Positions 1 through 4,897 of a DNA stretch of 5,730 nt are shown here, in pieces. Below the pieces are notes generated by a model, which searched no databases, was not told the origin of the DNA, and worked only from the letters and a program-made list of their open reading frames with translations. The number at the start of each line of letters is the position of its first letter. The stretch's first letter is position 1. The position numbers and the translations under genes are program-made. The DNA is taken from positions 1-5,730 of the forward strand of contig DVLP01000165.1 in assembly GCA_018715445.1 (NCBI GenBank), given 5' to 3'. This DNA comes from Candidatus Avipropionibacterium avicola. GTDB taxonomy: Bacteria > Actinomycetota > Actinomycetes > Propionibacteriales > Propionibacteriaceae.

Positions 1-982
1 CTCGCTGTTGCCGCGCCTCAAGGTCACCCAGACCGACAAGGACCACGGCGGCCAGATCTTCATCGGCCGGGTGAACCTGCTGCTGTTCATCGGCGTGCTC
101 GCCCTGGTGCTGATCTTCCAGCACTCGTCCCGGTTGGCTGCCGCGTACGGCCTCGCCGTGACCGCGACGATCATCCTGGTGCTGGCCCTCTTCCTGCTGC
201 TCGCGCTGCGGGTCTGGAAGTGGCCCCTGTGGCGGGTGGTGCTGATGGCGGTGATCGTCGGTGGCCTCGAGCTGGTGCTGCTGGCCGCGAACGTGGTGAA
301 GATCCCCGCCGGCGGCTGGCTGCCCCTGGTCATCGCGGCCGCGCTCACCACGATCATGCTGACCTGGAAGAAAGGCTCGAAGCTGCTCTTCGGCCGTCGC
401 CACAGGATGGAGGGGCCCATCAGCGAGTTCGTCGCCGGGCCCGTCCGCGAGGCCCGGCGGGTGCCTGGGCTGGCCGTCTATCCGCACGGTGATCCGGCCA
501 CGGTCCCCCTGGCCCTGCGCACCAATGTCGCGATGAACCATGTCATCCACGAGCACGTGATCATCGTGACGATGAAGCACCGTGGCGTACCGCACGTGCA
601 CCGGGACGACCGCATCACCGTCGACCCGTTGGGTGACGAGTCCGACGGTGTCGTCCACGTCTCCTGCCAGGTGGGCTTCCACGACAGCCAGGACGTGCCC
701 GCCGCACTCCGCGCCGCCGTCGCCCAACTGGGTCGCGGCCACGACCCGGACGAGCAACACCCGGAGTCCTGCACCGCCCATGCCCCCGAGCTCGCGGTCG
801 ACCCGGAGCAGGCCATCTACTTCCTGTCGGTGTTCCGCATCGAACCCGGCGCCGACGATGCCCTTCCCCGCTGGCAGAAGGCCCTGTTCCGCCAACTCGA
901 GCGATCGAGCGCCAACCGCACCCAGGTCCTGCATCTACCGCCCGCGCGGACCGTGGTGATGGGCGCCGAGACCGAACTCTGA
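1..982 (+). CDS. kup: Kup-family potassium uptake transporter, C-terminal part (5' end outside window)
   Basis: KUP/HAK/KT proteins are inner-membrane K+ importers, usually K+/H+ symporters. The first complete codon is at 2, and the frame runs to TGA at 980-982, giving about 326 residues. The opening residues LLPRLKV and GQIFIGRVNLLL match the loop and helix seen late in the KUP membrane domain, so the TTG at 8 is internal and not a start. Numbered from that TTG, hydrophobic segments lie at about residues 23-39, 46-67, 76-97 and 103-119, which fits the last four of twelve helices. A hydrophilic cytoplasmic tail of about 200 residues follows, containing the family-typical RVPGLAVYPHGDP stretch (151-163) and a conserved HVIHEHVIIVT segment (178-188). 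The reading frame is intact. The next gene is 50 bp away on the same strand but seems to have its own promoter. The family assignment is strong. Transport specificity and the missing N-terminal half cannot be judged here. Confidence 0.93.
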   Translation, partial: SLLPRLKVTQTDKDHGGQIFIGRVNLLLFIGVLALVLIFQHSSRLAAAYGLAVTATIILVLALFLLLALRVWKWPLWRVVLMAVIVGGLELVLLAANVVKIPAGGWLPLVIAAALTTIMLTWKKGSKLLFGRRHRMEGPISEFVAGPVREARRVPGLAVYPHGDPATVPLALRTNVAMNHVIHEHVIIVTMKHRGVPHVHRDDRITVDPLGDESDGVVHVSCQVGFHDSQDVPAALRAAVAQLGRGHDPDEQHPESCTAHAPELAVDPEQAIYFLSVFRIEPGADDALPRWQKALFRQLERSSANRTQVLHLPPARTVVMGAETEL

Positions 983-997
983 CCTTGGACCGTACGT

Positions 998-1020
998 CGC
1001 CCGCGGAGGGGTCCCGGGCG
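998..1020 (+). terminator. GC-rich hairpin after kup, possible factor-independent terminator
   Basis: CGCCCG at 998-1003 is the reverse complement of CGGGCG at 1015-1020, giving a 6-bp stem with an 11-nt loop, starting 16 bases after the kup stop. There is no T-tract after it. Actinobacterial terminators often lack one, but that also makes this call weak. The same bases lie directly upstream of the hexamer proposed as the next gene's -10 box, so the dyad could act on that promoter instead. Confidence 0.3.
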
Positions 1021-1032
1021 CAGAATGGGACC
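1021..1032 (+). promoter_or_regulatory. Candidate leaderless promoter -10 for the ABM monooxygenase gene
   Basis: CAGAAT at 1021-1026 differs by one base from the actinobacterial -10 form TANNNT and sits exactly 6 nt before the ATG at 1033. That would put the transcription start at or next to the A of the start codon. No Shine-Dalgarno sequence lies at a usable distance, because the only purine-rich run (1005-1011) ends about 21 nt upstream. No good -35 box is visible. The spacing matches the candidate promoter of lnt in this window. Confidence 0.4.
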
Positions 1033-1347
1033 ATGACCGTCAACGTTGTTGCCATCTTCCACGCCCTGCCCGAGCACCGCGACGAACTGAAGCGCCAGTT
1101 GGAGGCGATGGCTGCGGCCACCCATCAGGAGGAGGGCTGCCTGCTCTACGCCCTGCAGCAGGGCACCGAGGACCCGAACGTGCTCGGCTTCGTCGAGAAG
1201 TGGGAGTCCGAGGAGGCCTTGGCCCGACACCAGCAGGCCGACCACATCCGCAACGGCGCCGATGAGCGCAACGCGATGATGGCGCAGCCGGCCGTGGTGA
1301 TCACCACGCGAAACGCCTCCGAGGGGGAGTGGCCCGTCGGGCTCTGA
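1033..1347 (+). CDS. ABM-domain (antibiotic biosynthesis monooxygenase / YgiN-like) small protein
   Basis: The 104-residue protein belongs to the ABM superfamily of small dimeric alpha-beta proteins. The family includes cofactor-free quinone-forming monooxygenases, YgiN-type quinol oxidases and haem-degrading enzymes. Visible hallmarks are an opening beta strand (VNVVAIFHALPEHRDEL), the EEGCLLYALQQ strand (about residues 34-44), and the VEKWESEEALARHQQADH block (54-71) that ends with the usual histidine. The frame is open back to a TTG at 985, but homology begins at the ATG at 1033 and the upstream residues look non-coding, so ATG 1033 is chosen. The gene converges on the minus-strand flavin reductase, with 29 bp between the stops. 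The fold is clear, but the substrate is not: ABM proteins act on very different molecules. A partnership with the neighbouring flavin system is only a guess. Confidence 0.85.
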   Translation: MTVNVVAIFHALPEHRDELKRQLEAMAAATHQEEGCLLYALQQGTEDPNVLGFVEKWESEEALARHQQADHIRNGADERNAMMAQPAVVITTRNASEGEWPVGL

Positions 1348-1351
1348 CACC

Positions 1352-1383
1352 GTGGCTCACCCACTGCGTGATCTCCTCAGATC
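1352..1383. terminator. Short convergent gap with two small dyads, weak bidirectional terminator candidate
   Basis: The ABM gene (+) and the flavin reductase gene (-) end 29 bp apart. Two small inverted repeats lie here: GTGG/CCAC (1352-1355 and 1361-1364, 5-nt loop) and GATCT/AGATC (1370-1374 and 1379-1383, 4-nt loop). The second spans the minus-strand stop codon. Both stems are short and neither is followed by a T-run, so termination here is inferred mainly from the convergent layout. Confidence 0.2.
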
Positions 1384-1898
1384 TCGTACTCGATGAGTTT
1401 GTGGTAGCTGCGGTCCCGATAGACCAGGGGCTGGCGACCCGTGCCCCATGCGGCCATCGCCTCGACCAGCACGATGCGGCTGTCGGCCGCAGGCAGTCGG
1501 GAGTGGATCGCCGCCTCGATCCAGCCCGAGCAGCCGTCCAGCACGGGCACACCACTGGGCAACGGTCTCCAGCCGCCGTCGGCGAACCGGTCGACGCCAC
1601 TGGCCGCGAACCGGGCCGAGAGGCTCGCCTGGTCATCGGCGAGGAAGTTGATCACCACCTGTCGGGAGGCGCTGAGGGCTGGCCAGGACGACGAGCCCGT
1701 GCTGACCGAGAAGGCCACCAGCGGCGGTTCGGCCGAGACCGAGATCACCGAGGTGGCGGTGAAGCCGACCGGCCGGTGGCCATCGTGCAGGGTGACCACC
1801 GCGACTCCGGCCGGATGGGCGCGGAAGATCGCACGGAACTGCTCGGCATCGATGCCCGACGTCGTCGACGTGACCGGGGACAGGGCTTCGGCGCTCAT
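1377..1898 (-). CDS. Flavin reductase-domain protein (FMN/FAD:NAD(P)H oxidoreductase, HpaC/SnaC/NtaB-like)
   Basis: This 173-residue protein has the flavin reductase-like split-barrel domain. Such enzymes use NAD(P)H to reduce free FMN or FAD for a partner oxygenase in the cytoplasm. Visible features are FRAHPAGVAVVTLHDG (25-40), the flavin-contact segment VGFTATSVISVSAEPPLVAFSV (44-65), SSSWPAL (69-75), VINFLADDQ (82-90), FA..GVDRF (97-105) and PLVYRDRSYHKL (157-168). The C-terminal motif that usually reads GDH is ADS here (138-140), so nicotinamide binding or activity may differ. The ATG at 1896-1898 overlaps the upstream gene's stop as ATGA. A good Shine-Dalgarno (GGAGGT, complement of 1905-1910) lies 6 nt upstream, inside the previous gene. 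It is the last gene of the minus-strand cluster and most likely supplied the monooxygenase encoded first. The family is clear; the partner and flavin preference are inferred. Confidence 0.88.
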   Translation of the reverse strand: MSAEALSPVTSTTSGIDAEQFRAIFRAHPAGVAVVTLHDGHRPVGFTATSVISVSAEPPLVAFSVSTGSSSWPALSASRQVVINFLADDQASLSARFAASGVDRFADGGWRPLPSGVPVLDGCSGWIEAAIHSRLPAADSRIVLVEAMAAWGTGRQPLVYRDRSYHKLIEYEI

Positions 1899-2347
1899 CC
1901 GAGGACCTCCGTGATCACGCGGTCGAGATCGGCGAGTCGATCCTCGGTCAGGCCGAGCGAGGTCCCCGGGCGAGCCCCCAGCTCGCCCAGCACCAGCCGC
2001 AGGTGCTCGATCGTGCTGGCGACATGGGCACCGGAGGCGGCGACGGCCACGACATGGGCGCGCAGGTCGCCCAGCTCTGCCGTGGCGAAGCGGTCCAGGA
2101 AGACCTTGAGCAACCCGGTGAACGAACCCTTGTACGACGGCGTCGCCACCACGATCTCCGTGGCATTGCGGACCGATTCCTCGGCTGCGCTGACCCGCTC
2201 CCCGCCGACGAACAGTTCGTCGGTCAGCTCACCGAGCTCGATGATTGAGGGCTCGTCGCTGCCGAGCTCCTGGGCCAGCCGCTGTGCCACCTGTGCGGTA
2301 CGCGAACCGGGGCGGGGGTTGCCCGAGACCACGACAGTGCTGCTCAT
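1895..2347 (-). CDS. NAD(P)H-dependent FMN reductase, flavodoxin fold (SsuE/MsuE-like)
   Basis: This 150-residue cytoplasmic flavoprotein belongs to the NADPH-dependent FMN reductase family, which provides FMNH2 to two-component monooxygenases such as alkanesulfonate or methanesulfonate systems. The flavodoxin-type phosphate loop is plain at GNPRPGSRT (9-17) after the first strand. The second hallmark, ATPSYKGSFTGLLKVFLDRF (68-87), is the SsuE-like stretch around the isoalloxazine site. At 150 residues it is shorter than the usual 170-200 of the family, mostly at the C-terminus, but no break is seen. Its ATG (2345-2347) shares one base with the stop of the upstream monooxygenase remnant (TGATG), and its stop overlaps the next start by 4 bases, so translation is coupled on both sides. 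A modest Shine-Dalgarno (GAGGT) lies 7 nt before the start. It is structurally unrelated to the second reductase downstream, so the operon carries two kinds of flavin reductase. Confidence 0.88.
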   Translation of the reverse strand: MSSTVVVSGNPRPGSRTAQVAQRLAQELGSDEPSIIELGELTDELFVGGERVSAAEESVRNATEIVVATPSYKGSFTGLLKVFLDRFATAELGDLRAHVVAVAASGAHVASTIEHLRLVLGELGARPGTSLGLTEDRLADLDRVITEVLG

Positions 2348-3162
2348 CAGGCGGACCTCGCCGTCAACGCCGACACCTCGGGACGGGGCAGTCCGTAGTG
2401 CTCCCGCAACGTCCTGGTGTCGTAGGCCGTCCGGAACAGTCCCCGTCGACGCAGCAGGGGGACGACCTGGTCGATGAAGGTGACCAGGTCGGCCGGCAGG
2501 GCGGGCGCCATGATGTTGAAACCGTCGGCCGCACCCGTGGTGAACCAGAGTTCGATGGTGTCGGCGATCTGCTCCGGGGTGCCGTGCACGGTGAAGTGGC
2601 CGCGACCACCACCGAGGCGCAGGATCAGCTGCCGTACGGTCAGACGCTCACTGCGGGCCAGCTCGACGATCAGGGTGTAGCGGCTCTTGGCGCCCTCGAT
2701 CTCGTCCTCATCGGGCAGGTCGGCCGGCAGTTCGCTGTCCAGCGGGAGGTCGGCCAACGGGACCCGGAGCGTACGGGCCAGTTGCGCCCGACCGAACTCC
2801 GGGTTGACGTGGTCGTCGAACAGACTGGCCCGTTCGACGGCTTCGGCCTCGGTCGCCCCGATGATCGGCACGATCCCCGGCAACACCTTGAGGTGGTCGG
2901 GGTTGCGACCGGCCGCGGCGACGCGGCGCAGCAGGTCGGTGGCGAACGCACGGGCGGACTCCACCCTCTGATGCGCGGTGAAGACGGCCTCGGCGTACCG
3001 GGCGGCGAAGGCCTTGCCGTCCTCACTCGATCCGGCCTGGACGAGCAGTGGTCGCCCTTGGGGGGAGCGGGACACGTTGAGCGCCCCGGCGACCGAGAAG
3101 AACTCGCCCCGATGGTCGGCCGGTCGGACCAGCGCCGGATCGGCCCAGATCCCACGATCCGC
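2347..3162 (-). pseudogene. Luciferase-like FMN-dependent monooxygenase (NtaA/SnaA/DszA family), N-terminal part missing
   Basis: The family uses FMNH2 and O2 to oxidise substrates such as nitrilotriacetate, dibenzothiophene sulfone or pristinamycin precursors. It needs a separate flavin reductase and is usually about 430-460 residues long. Here the only canonical start is a GTG at 3073-3075, giving 242 residues. Family-like sequence clearly continues upstream of it in frame: GEFFSVAGALNV leads into SRSPQGRPLLVQAGSSEDGK, the family's best-known motif. It carries on through WADPALVRPADH to about 3148 before an in-frame TGA at 3163-3165. From 3162 to the stop about 271 codons are preserved, all from the C-terminal part of the protein. 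The first 170-200 residues, which form the early TIM-barrel strands, are absent, and the lnt gene occupies that side. No ATG, GTG or TTG exists between 3162 and 3075. No frameshift is seen in the remaining part, and the downstream start coupling is intact. It is most likely a deletion-truncated pseudogene, though a shortened protein from GTG 3075 remains possible. Confidence 0.8.
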
Positions 3163-3199
3163 TCACTCGTGCCGCTGCTGCGCCAGGCACCGTGAGCGG
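3159..3199. repeat. Long inverted repeat (8 bp + 5 bp stem) in the divergent promoter region
   Basis: CCGCTCAC at 3159-3166 is matched by GTGAGCGG at 3192-3199. Nested inside, GTGCC at 3169-3173 pairs with GGCAC at 3186-3190, leaving a 2:1 internal loop and a 12-nt apical loop. Thirteen pairs in a 41-base span are more than the GC content alone would readily give. It sits at the edge where monooxygenase homology stops, and its right arm contains the GTGAGC proposed as the lnt -35 box. It could be an operator, a terminator left from a lost neighbour, or a scar tied to the deletion. No T-run follows it on either strand. Confidence 0.5.
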
Positions 3200-3226
3200 C
3201 GTGGTGCGGGCGGATAGTCTGGCGGC
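3192..3226 (+). promoter_or_regulatory. Candidate leaderless promoter of lnt
   Basis: TAGTCT at 3215-3220 fits the actinobacterial -10 consensus TANNNT and ends 6 nt before the GTG start at 3227, so transcription would begin at or beside the start codon. GTGAGC at 3192-3197, which has the TGA core of TTGACA, lies upstream with an ideal 17-bp spacer. There is no Shine-Dalgarno before the GTG, which supports a leaderless mRNA. No comparable promoter could be seen on the opposite strand for the monooxygenase cluster. Confidence 0.55.
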
Positions 3227-4795
3227 GTGCCTGAACGCCCTCTCCTGCCCCTGTGGGCCGCGGTGCCCACGGCAGCGGTGGCAGGGGTCGCCCTCGACGG
3301 CGCGCTCCCGTCACTCGGCTGGTGGCCGCTCGCCTTCGTCTCGGTGACCCTGGGCCTGCTCACCCTGATCGGGCGACGGATCGGCGGCTCGGTCCTGGTG
3401 GGGTTCGCGTACGGGCTGTGCTTCTTCTTCCCCAACATCTCGTGGATCTCCCAGTTCCTGGGTGACATGCCGCTGGGCTGGCTGCCGTGGGTCGCCCTGG
3501 CCGTGCTCGAGTCCGCCATCCTGGCCGCGATCACCCCGTTGATCACGCTGGCGTACCGCTGGGTCCCGCGGTGGCGCGACACCCGGGGCGTACGGCTGGG
3601 GGTCCTGCCGGTGCTGGTGGCCGGGTTGTGGACCGCCCGGGAACTCGTGCTCGGCTCCTGGCCGTACGGCGGATTCCCGTGGGGCCGGCTGGGGATGACC
3701 CAGTCGGAGAGCCCGTTCGCCACCGTGGCCTCCTGGGTCGGGATCTCCGGTCTCAGCTTCCTGATGGTGCTGCTGTGCGCCCTGGTCGTCGAGGCGATCC
3801 GCTGGACCGCGCGCACCACGAAGGCTCCCGGCGAGGGCGACTCTCCGGCCGTACGAGGGGTGAAGGCCCTGATGCCGAGCTTCGCCCTGGTCCTGCTGAT
3901 GATGGTGATCCCGCAGTTCCCGACGACCCCGGCCGGCAGCATCCGGGTGGGCGCCGCACAGGGCAACGGCCCGACGGCCTTCGTCGACGAACGACGCGCC
4001 TTCGACGTGGTCAACTCCCAGCTCGAGGCATCGCAGCCGTTGGAGACCGAGCGGGTCGACGTCGTGCTGTGGCCCGAGGGTGGGGTCGACGGTGACCCGA
4101 TCAACAATCAGCAGTTGGCGGCAATCCTCGACGCCGCGGCAGCCCGCTACCACGCGCCGATCCTGATGAACGCCGCCTCGGCCGACGGCGACCTGGTCTA
4201 CAACACGTCCTTCCTGTGGACCGAGAACGGCGCGGTCGCCCAACACTCCAAGCGTCACCCGGTGCCCTTCGGCGAATACATCCCCGACCGGGAGTTCTAC
4301 GGGACCCTCGTGCCCGACCTGGTGAATCTGGTCGGACGTGAGTACTCCGCCGGCACCAACCCACCGATCGTCAATGTCGACGGCACCACGATCGGTCTGG
4401 CGATCTGCTTCGACGTGGTCTTCGACGACGTCCCCCGCGAAGCCGTCCTCAACGGGGCGCAGGTCTACATGCTGCAGACCAACAACGCCGACTTCCGCGG
4501 CAGCGACGAGAACCTGCAGCAGCTCGCCTTCGCGAAGATGCGGGCGATCGAGACAGGCCGCAGCGTGGTGAACCTGTCGACCACCGGCACCAGCCAGGTG
4601 TTCGGCCCGGACGGCACCACCGTGGACAGCCTGCCGATCGACGAAGCCGGGCTGATGATCGTCGACGTGGAGCTGCGCGACGGACTCACTCCGGCCATGG
4701 TGATCGGCCCGACGGTGCAGCTGGTGCTGCTGTGGGGCTCGGTGCTGGCGCTGGCCGTGCTCGGAGTCCTCAGCCGTCGTACGACCGCGGTCTGA
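3227..4795 (+). CDS. lnt: Apolipoprotein N-acyltransferase
   Basis: Lnt moves an acyl chain from a phospholipid to the N-terminal diacylglyceryl-cysteine of lipoproteins, the last step of lipoprotein maturation after Lgt and LspA. It is an integral membrane enzyme with an extracytoplasmic nitrilase domain. The 522-residue product is full length for the family. Hydrophobic helices lie in about residues 8-110, 122-140, 164-190 and 215-230, with the family motif GFPWGRLG at 149-156. The nitrilase-like domain runs from about 239 to 482. Catalytic residues align with the E. coli triad: Glu284 in LWPEGG, Lys342 in SKRHPVPFGEYIP and Cys394 in LAICFD. TNNADF (418-423) and KMRAIETGRS (437-446) are also typical. 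A final helix spans about 494-515. The GTG at 3227 is chosen because homology starts close by and the TANNNT box sits just upstream. The gene diverges from the monooxygenase remnant and stands upstream of an ABC transporter that has its own promoter region. Confidence 0.95.
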   Translation: MPERPLLPLWAAVPTAAVAGVALDGALPSLGWWPLAFVSVTLGLLTLIGRRIGGSVLVGFAYGLCFFFPNISWISQFLGDMPLGWLPWVALAVLESAILAAITPLITLAYRWVPRWRDTRGVRLGVLPVLVAGLWTARELVLGSWPYGGFPWGRLGMTQSESPFATVASWVGISGLSFLMVLLCALVVEAIRWTARTTKAPGEGDSPAVRGVKALMPSFALVLLMMVIPQFPTTPAGSIRVGAAQGNGPTAFVDERRAFDVVNSQLEASQPLETERVDVVLWPEGGVDGDPINNQQLAAILDAAAARYHAPILMNAASADGDLVYNTSFLWTENGAVAQHSKRHPVPFGEYIPDREFYGTLVPDLVNLVGREYSAGTNPPIVNVDGTTIGLAICFDVVFDDVPREAVLNGAQVYMLQTNNADFRGSDENLQQLAFAKMRAIETGRSVVNLSTTGTSQVFGPDGTTVDSLPIDEAGLMIVDVELRDGLTPAMVIGPTVQLVLLWGSVLALAVLGVLSRRTTAV

Positions 4796-4803
4796 TCCCG
4801 GCA

Positions 4804-4822
4804 CCGCTGAAGCGGGTCCCGC
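4804..4822 (+). terminator. Overlapping GC-rich stem-loops just after lnt
   Basis: Nine bases after the lnt stop, CCGC (4804-4807) and GCGG (4812-4815) can pair around a TGAA tetraloop. An alternative, mutually exclusive hairpin uses the perfect 11-base dyad GCGGGTCCCGC (4812-4822). Both stems are short and no T-run follows. The position between lnt and a separately promoted operon is the main reason to propose a terminator. Confidence 0.3.
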
Positions 4823-4827
4823 AGGGG

Positions 4828-4841
4828 GACGCCCGGGCGTC
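4828..4841. promoter_or_regulatory. Perfect 14-bp palindrome, candidate operator of the ABC transporter operon
   Basis: GACGCCCGGGCGTC (4828-4841) equals its own reverse complement over all 14 bases. It ends 10 bases before the candidate -10 hexamer TAGCTT, so it covers the place where a -35 box would lie. That is a common location for a dimeric regulator such as a TetR- or MarR-type protein controlling an exporter. No regulator gene is in the window. A role as part of the lnt terminator is the alternative, since the same bases could fold into a 5-bp stem. Confidence 0.42.
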
Positions 4842-4851
4842 TGGCGCGAAC

Positions 4852-4857
4852 TAGCTT
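4852..4857 (+). promoter_or_regulatory. Candidate -10 box of the ABC transporter operon
   Basis: TAGCTT fits TANNNT and is the only hexamer of that type I found between lnt and the ATG at 4898. It predicts a transcription start around 4864-4865 and a 5' leader of about 33 nt containing the Shine-Dalgarno. No convincing -35 is present at 17-18 bp upstream, where the 14-bp palindrome sits instead, which would suit an activator-dependent or repressed promoter. Confidence 0.4.
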
Positions 4858-4879
4858 GGCTGGTGTTCTCGCACCGCCA
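4857..4879. repeat. Imperfect inverted repeat in the ABC operon leader
   Basis: TGGC-T-GGTG (4857-4865) pairs with CACC-GCCA (4872-4879) around the 6-base loop TTCTCG, with one unpaired T. It begins at the last base of the candidate -10 box and covers the predicted transcription start, so it could be a second operator half or a small 5' leader hairpin. It ends 7 bases before the Shine-Dalgarno and would not hide it. Confidence 0.3.
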
Positions 4880-4886
4880 GACCCTT

Positions 4887-4892
4887 GAGGAG
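4887..4892 (+). promoter_or_regulatory. Strong ribosome-binding site of the ABC ATPase gene
   Basis: GAGGAG lies 5 bases before the ATG at 4898 and fixes that start. It contrasts with lnt and the ABM gene, which have no such site. Confidence 0.75.
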
Positions 4893-4897
4893 CCCAG

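Noticed and set aside
985..1032. TTG at 985 as the start of the ABM protein
   Set aside because: The extra 16 residues do not resemble the family's N-terminus, and there is no ribosome-binding site before it. ATG 1033 begins exactly at the conserved first strand.
1329..2477. A 382-codon plus-strand open frame across the two reductase genes
   Set aside because: It is rich in Arg, Ser, Pro and Ala with no domain, and lies antisense to two clearly homologous reductases whose codon bias is the expected one.
3136..3161. Inverted repeat CGGATCG / CGATCCG
   Set aside because: It is a 7-bp match inside the preserved monooxygenase coding sequence, and it competes for bases with the longer dyad at 3159-3199. 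It is probably chance in GC-rich coding DNA.
2245..3195. A 316-codon plus-strand open frame antisense to the monooxygenase remnant
   Set aside because: Its composition is dominated by Gly, Arg, Gln and Asp and it shows no motif. The minus strand carries the recognisable family sequence.
3163..4107. A minus-strand open frame that might have held the missing N-terminal half of the monooxygenase
   Set aside because: I translated upstream of 3163 in the remnant's frame and checked the neighbouring minus-strand frame. Neither shows family-like sequence, and the region is the coding strand complement of lnt. The missing half is absent, not frameshifted.
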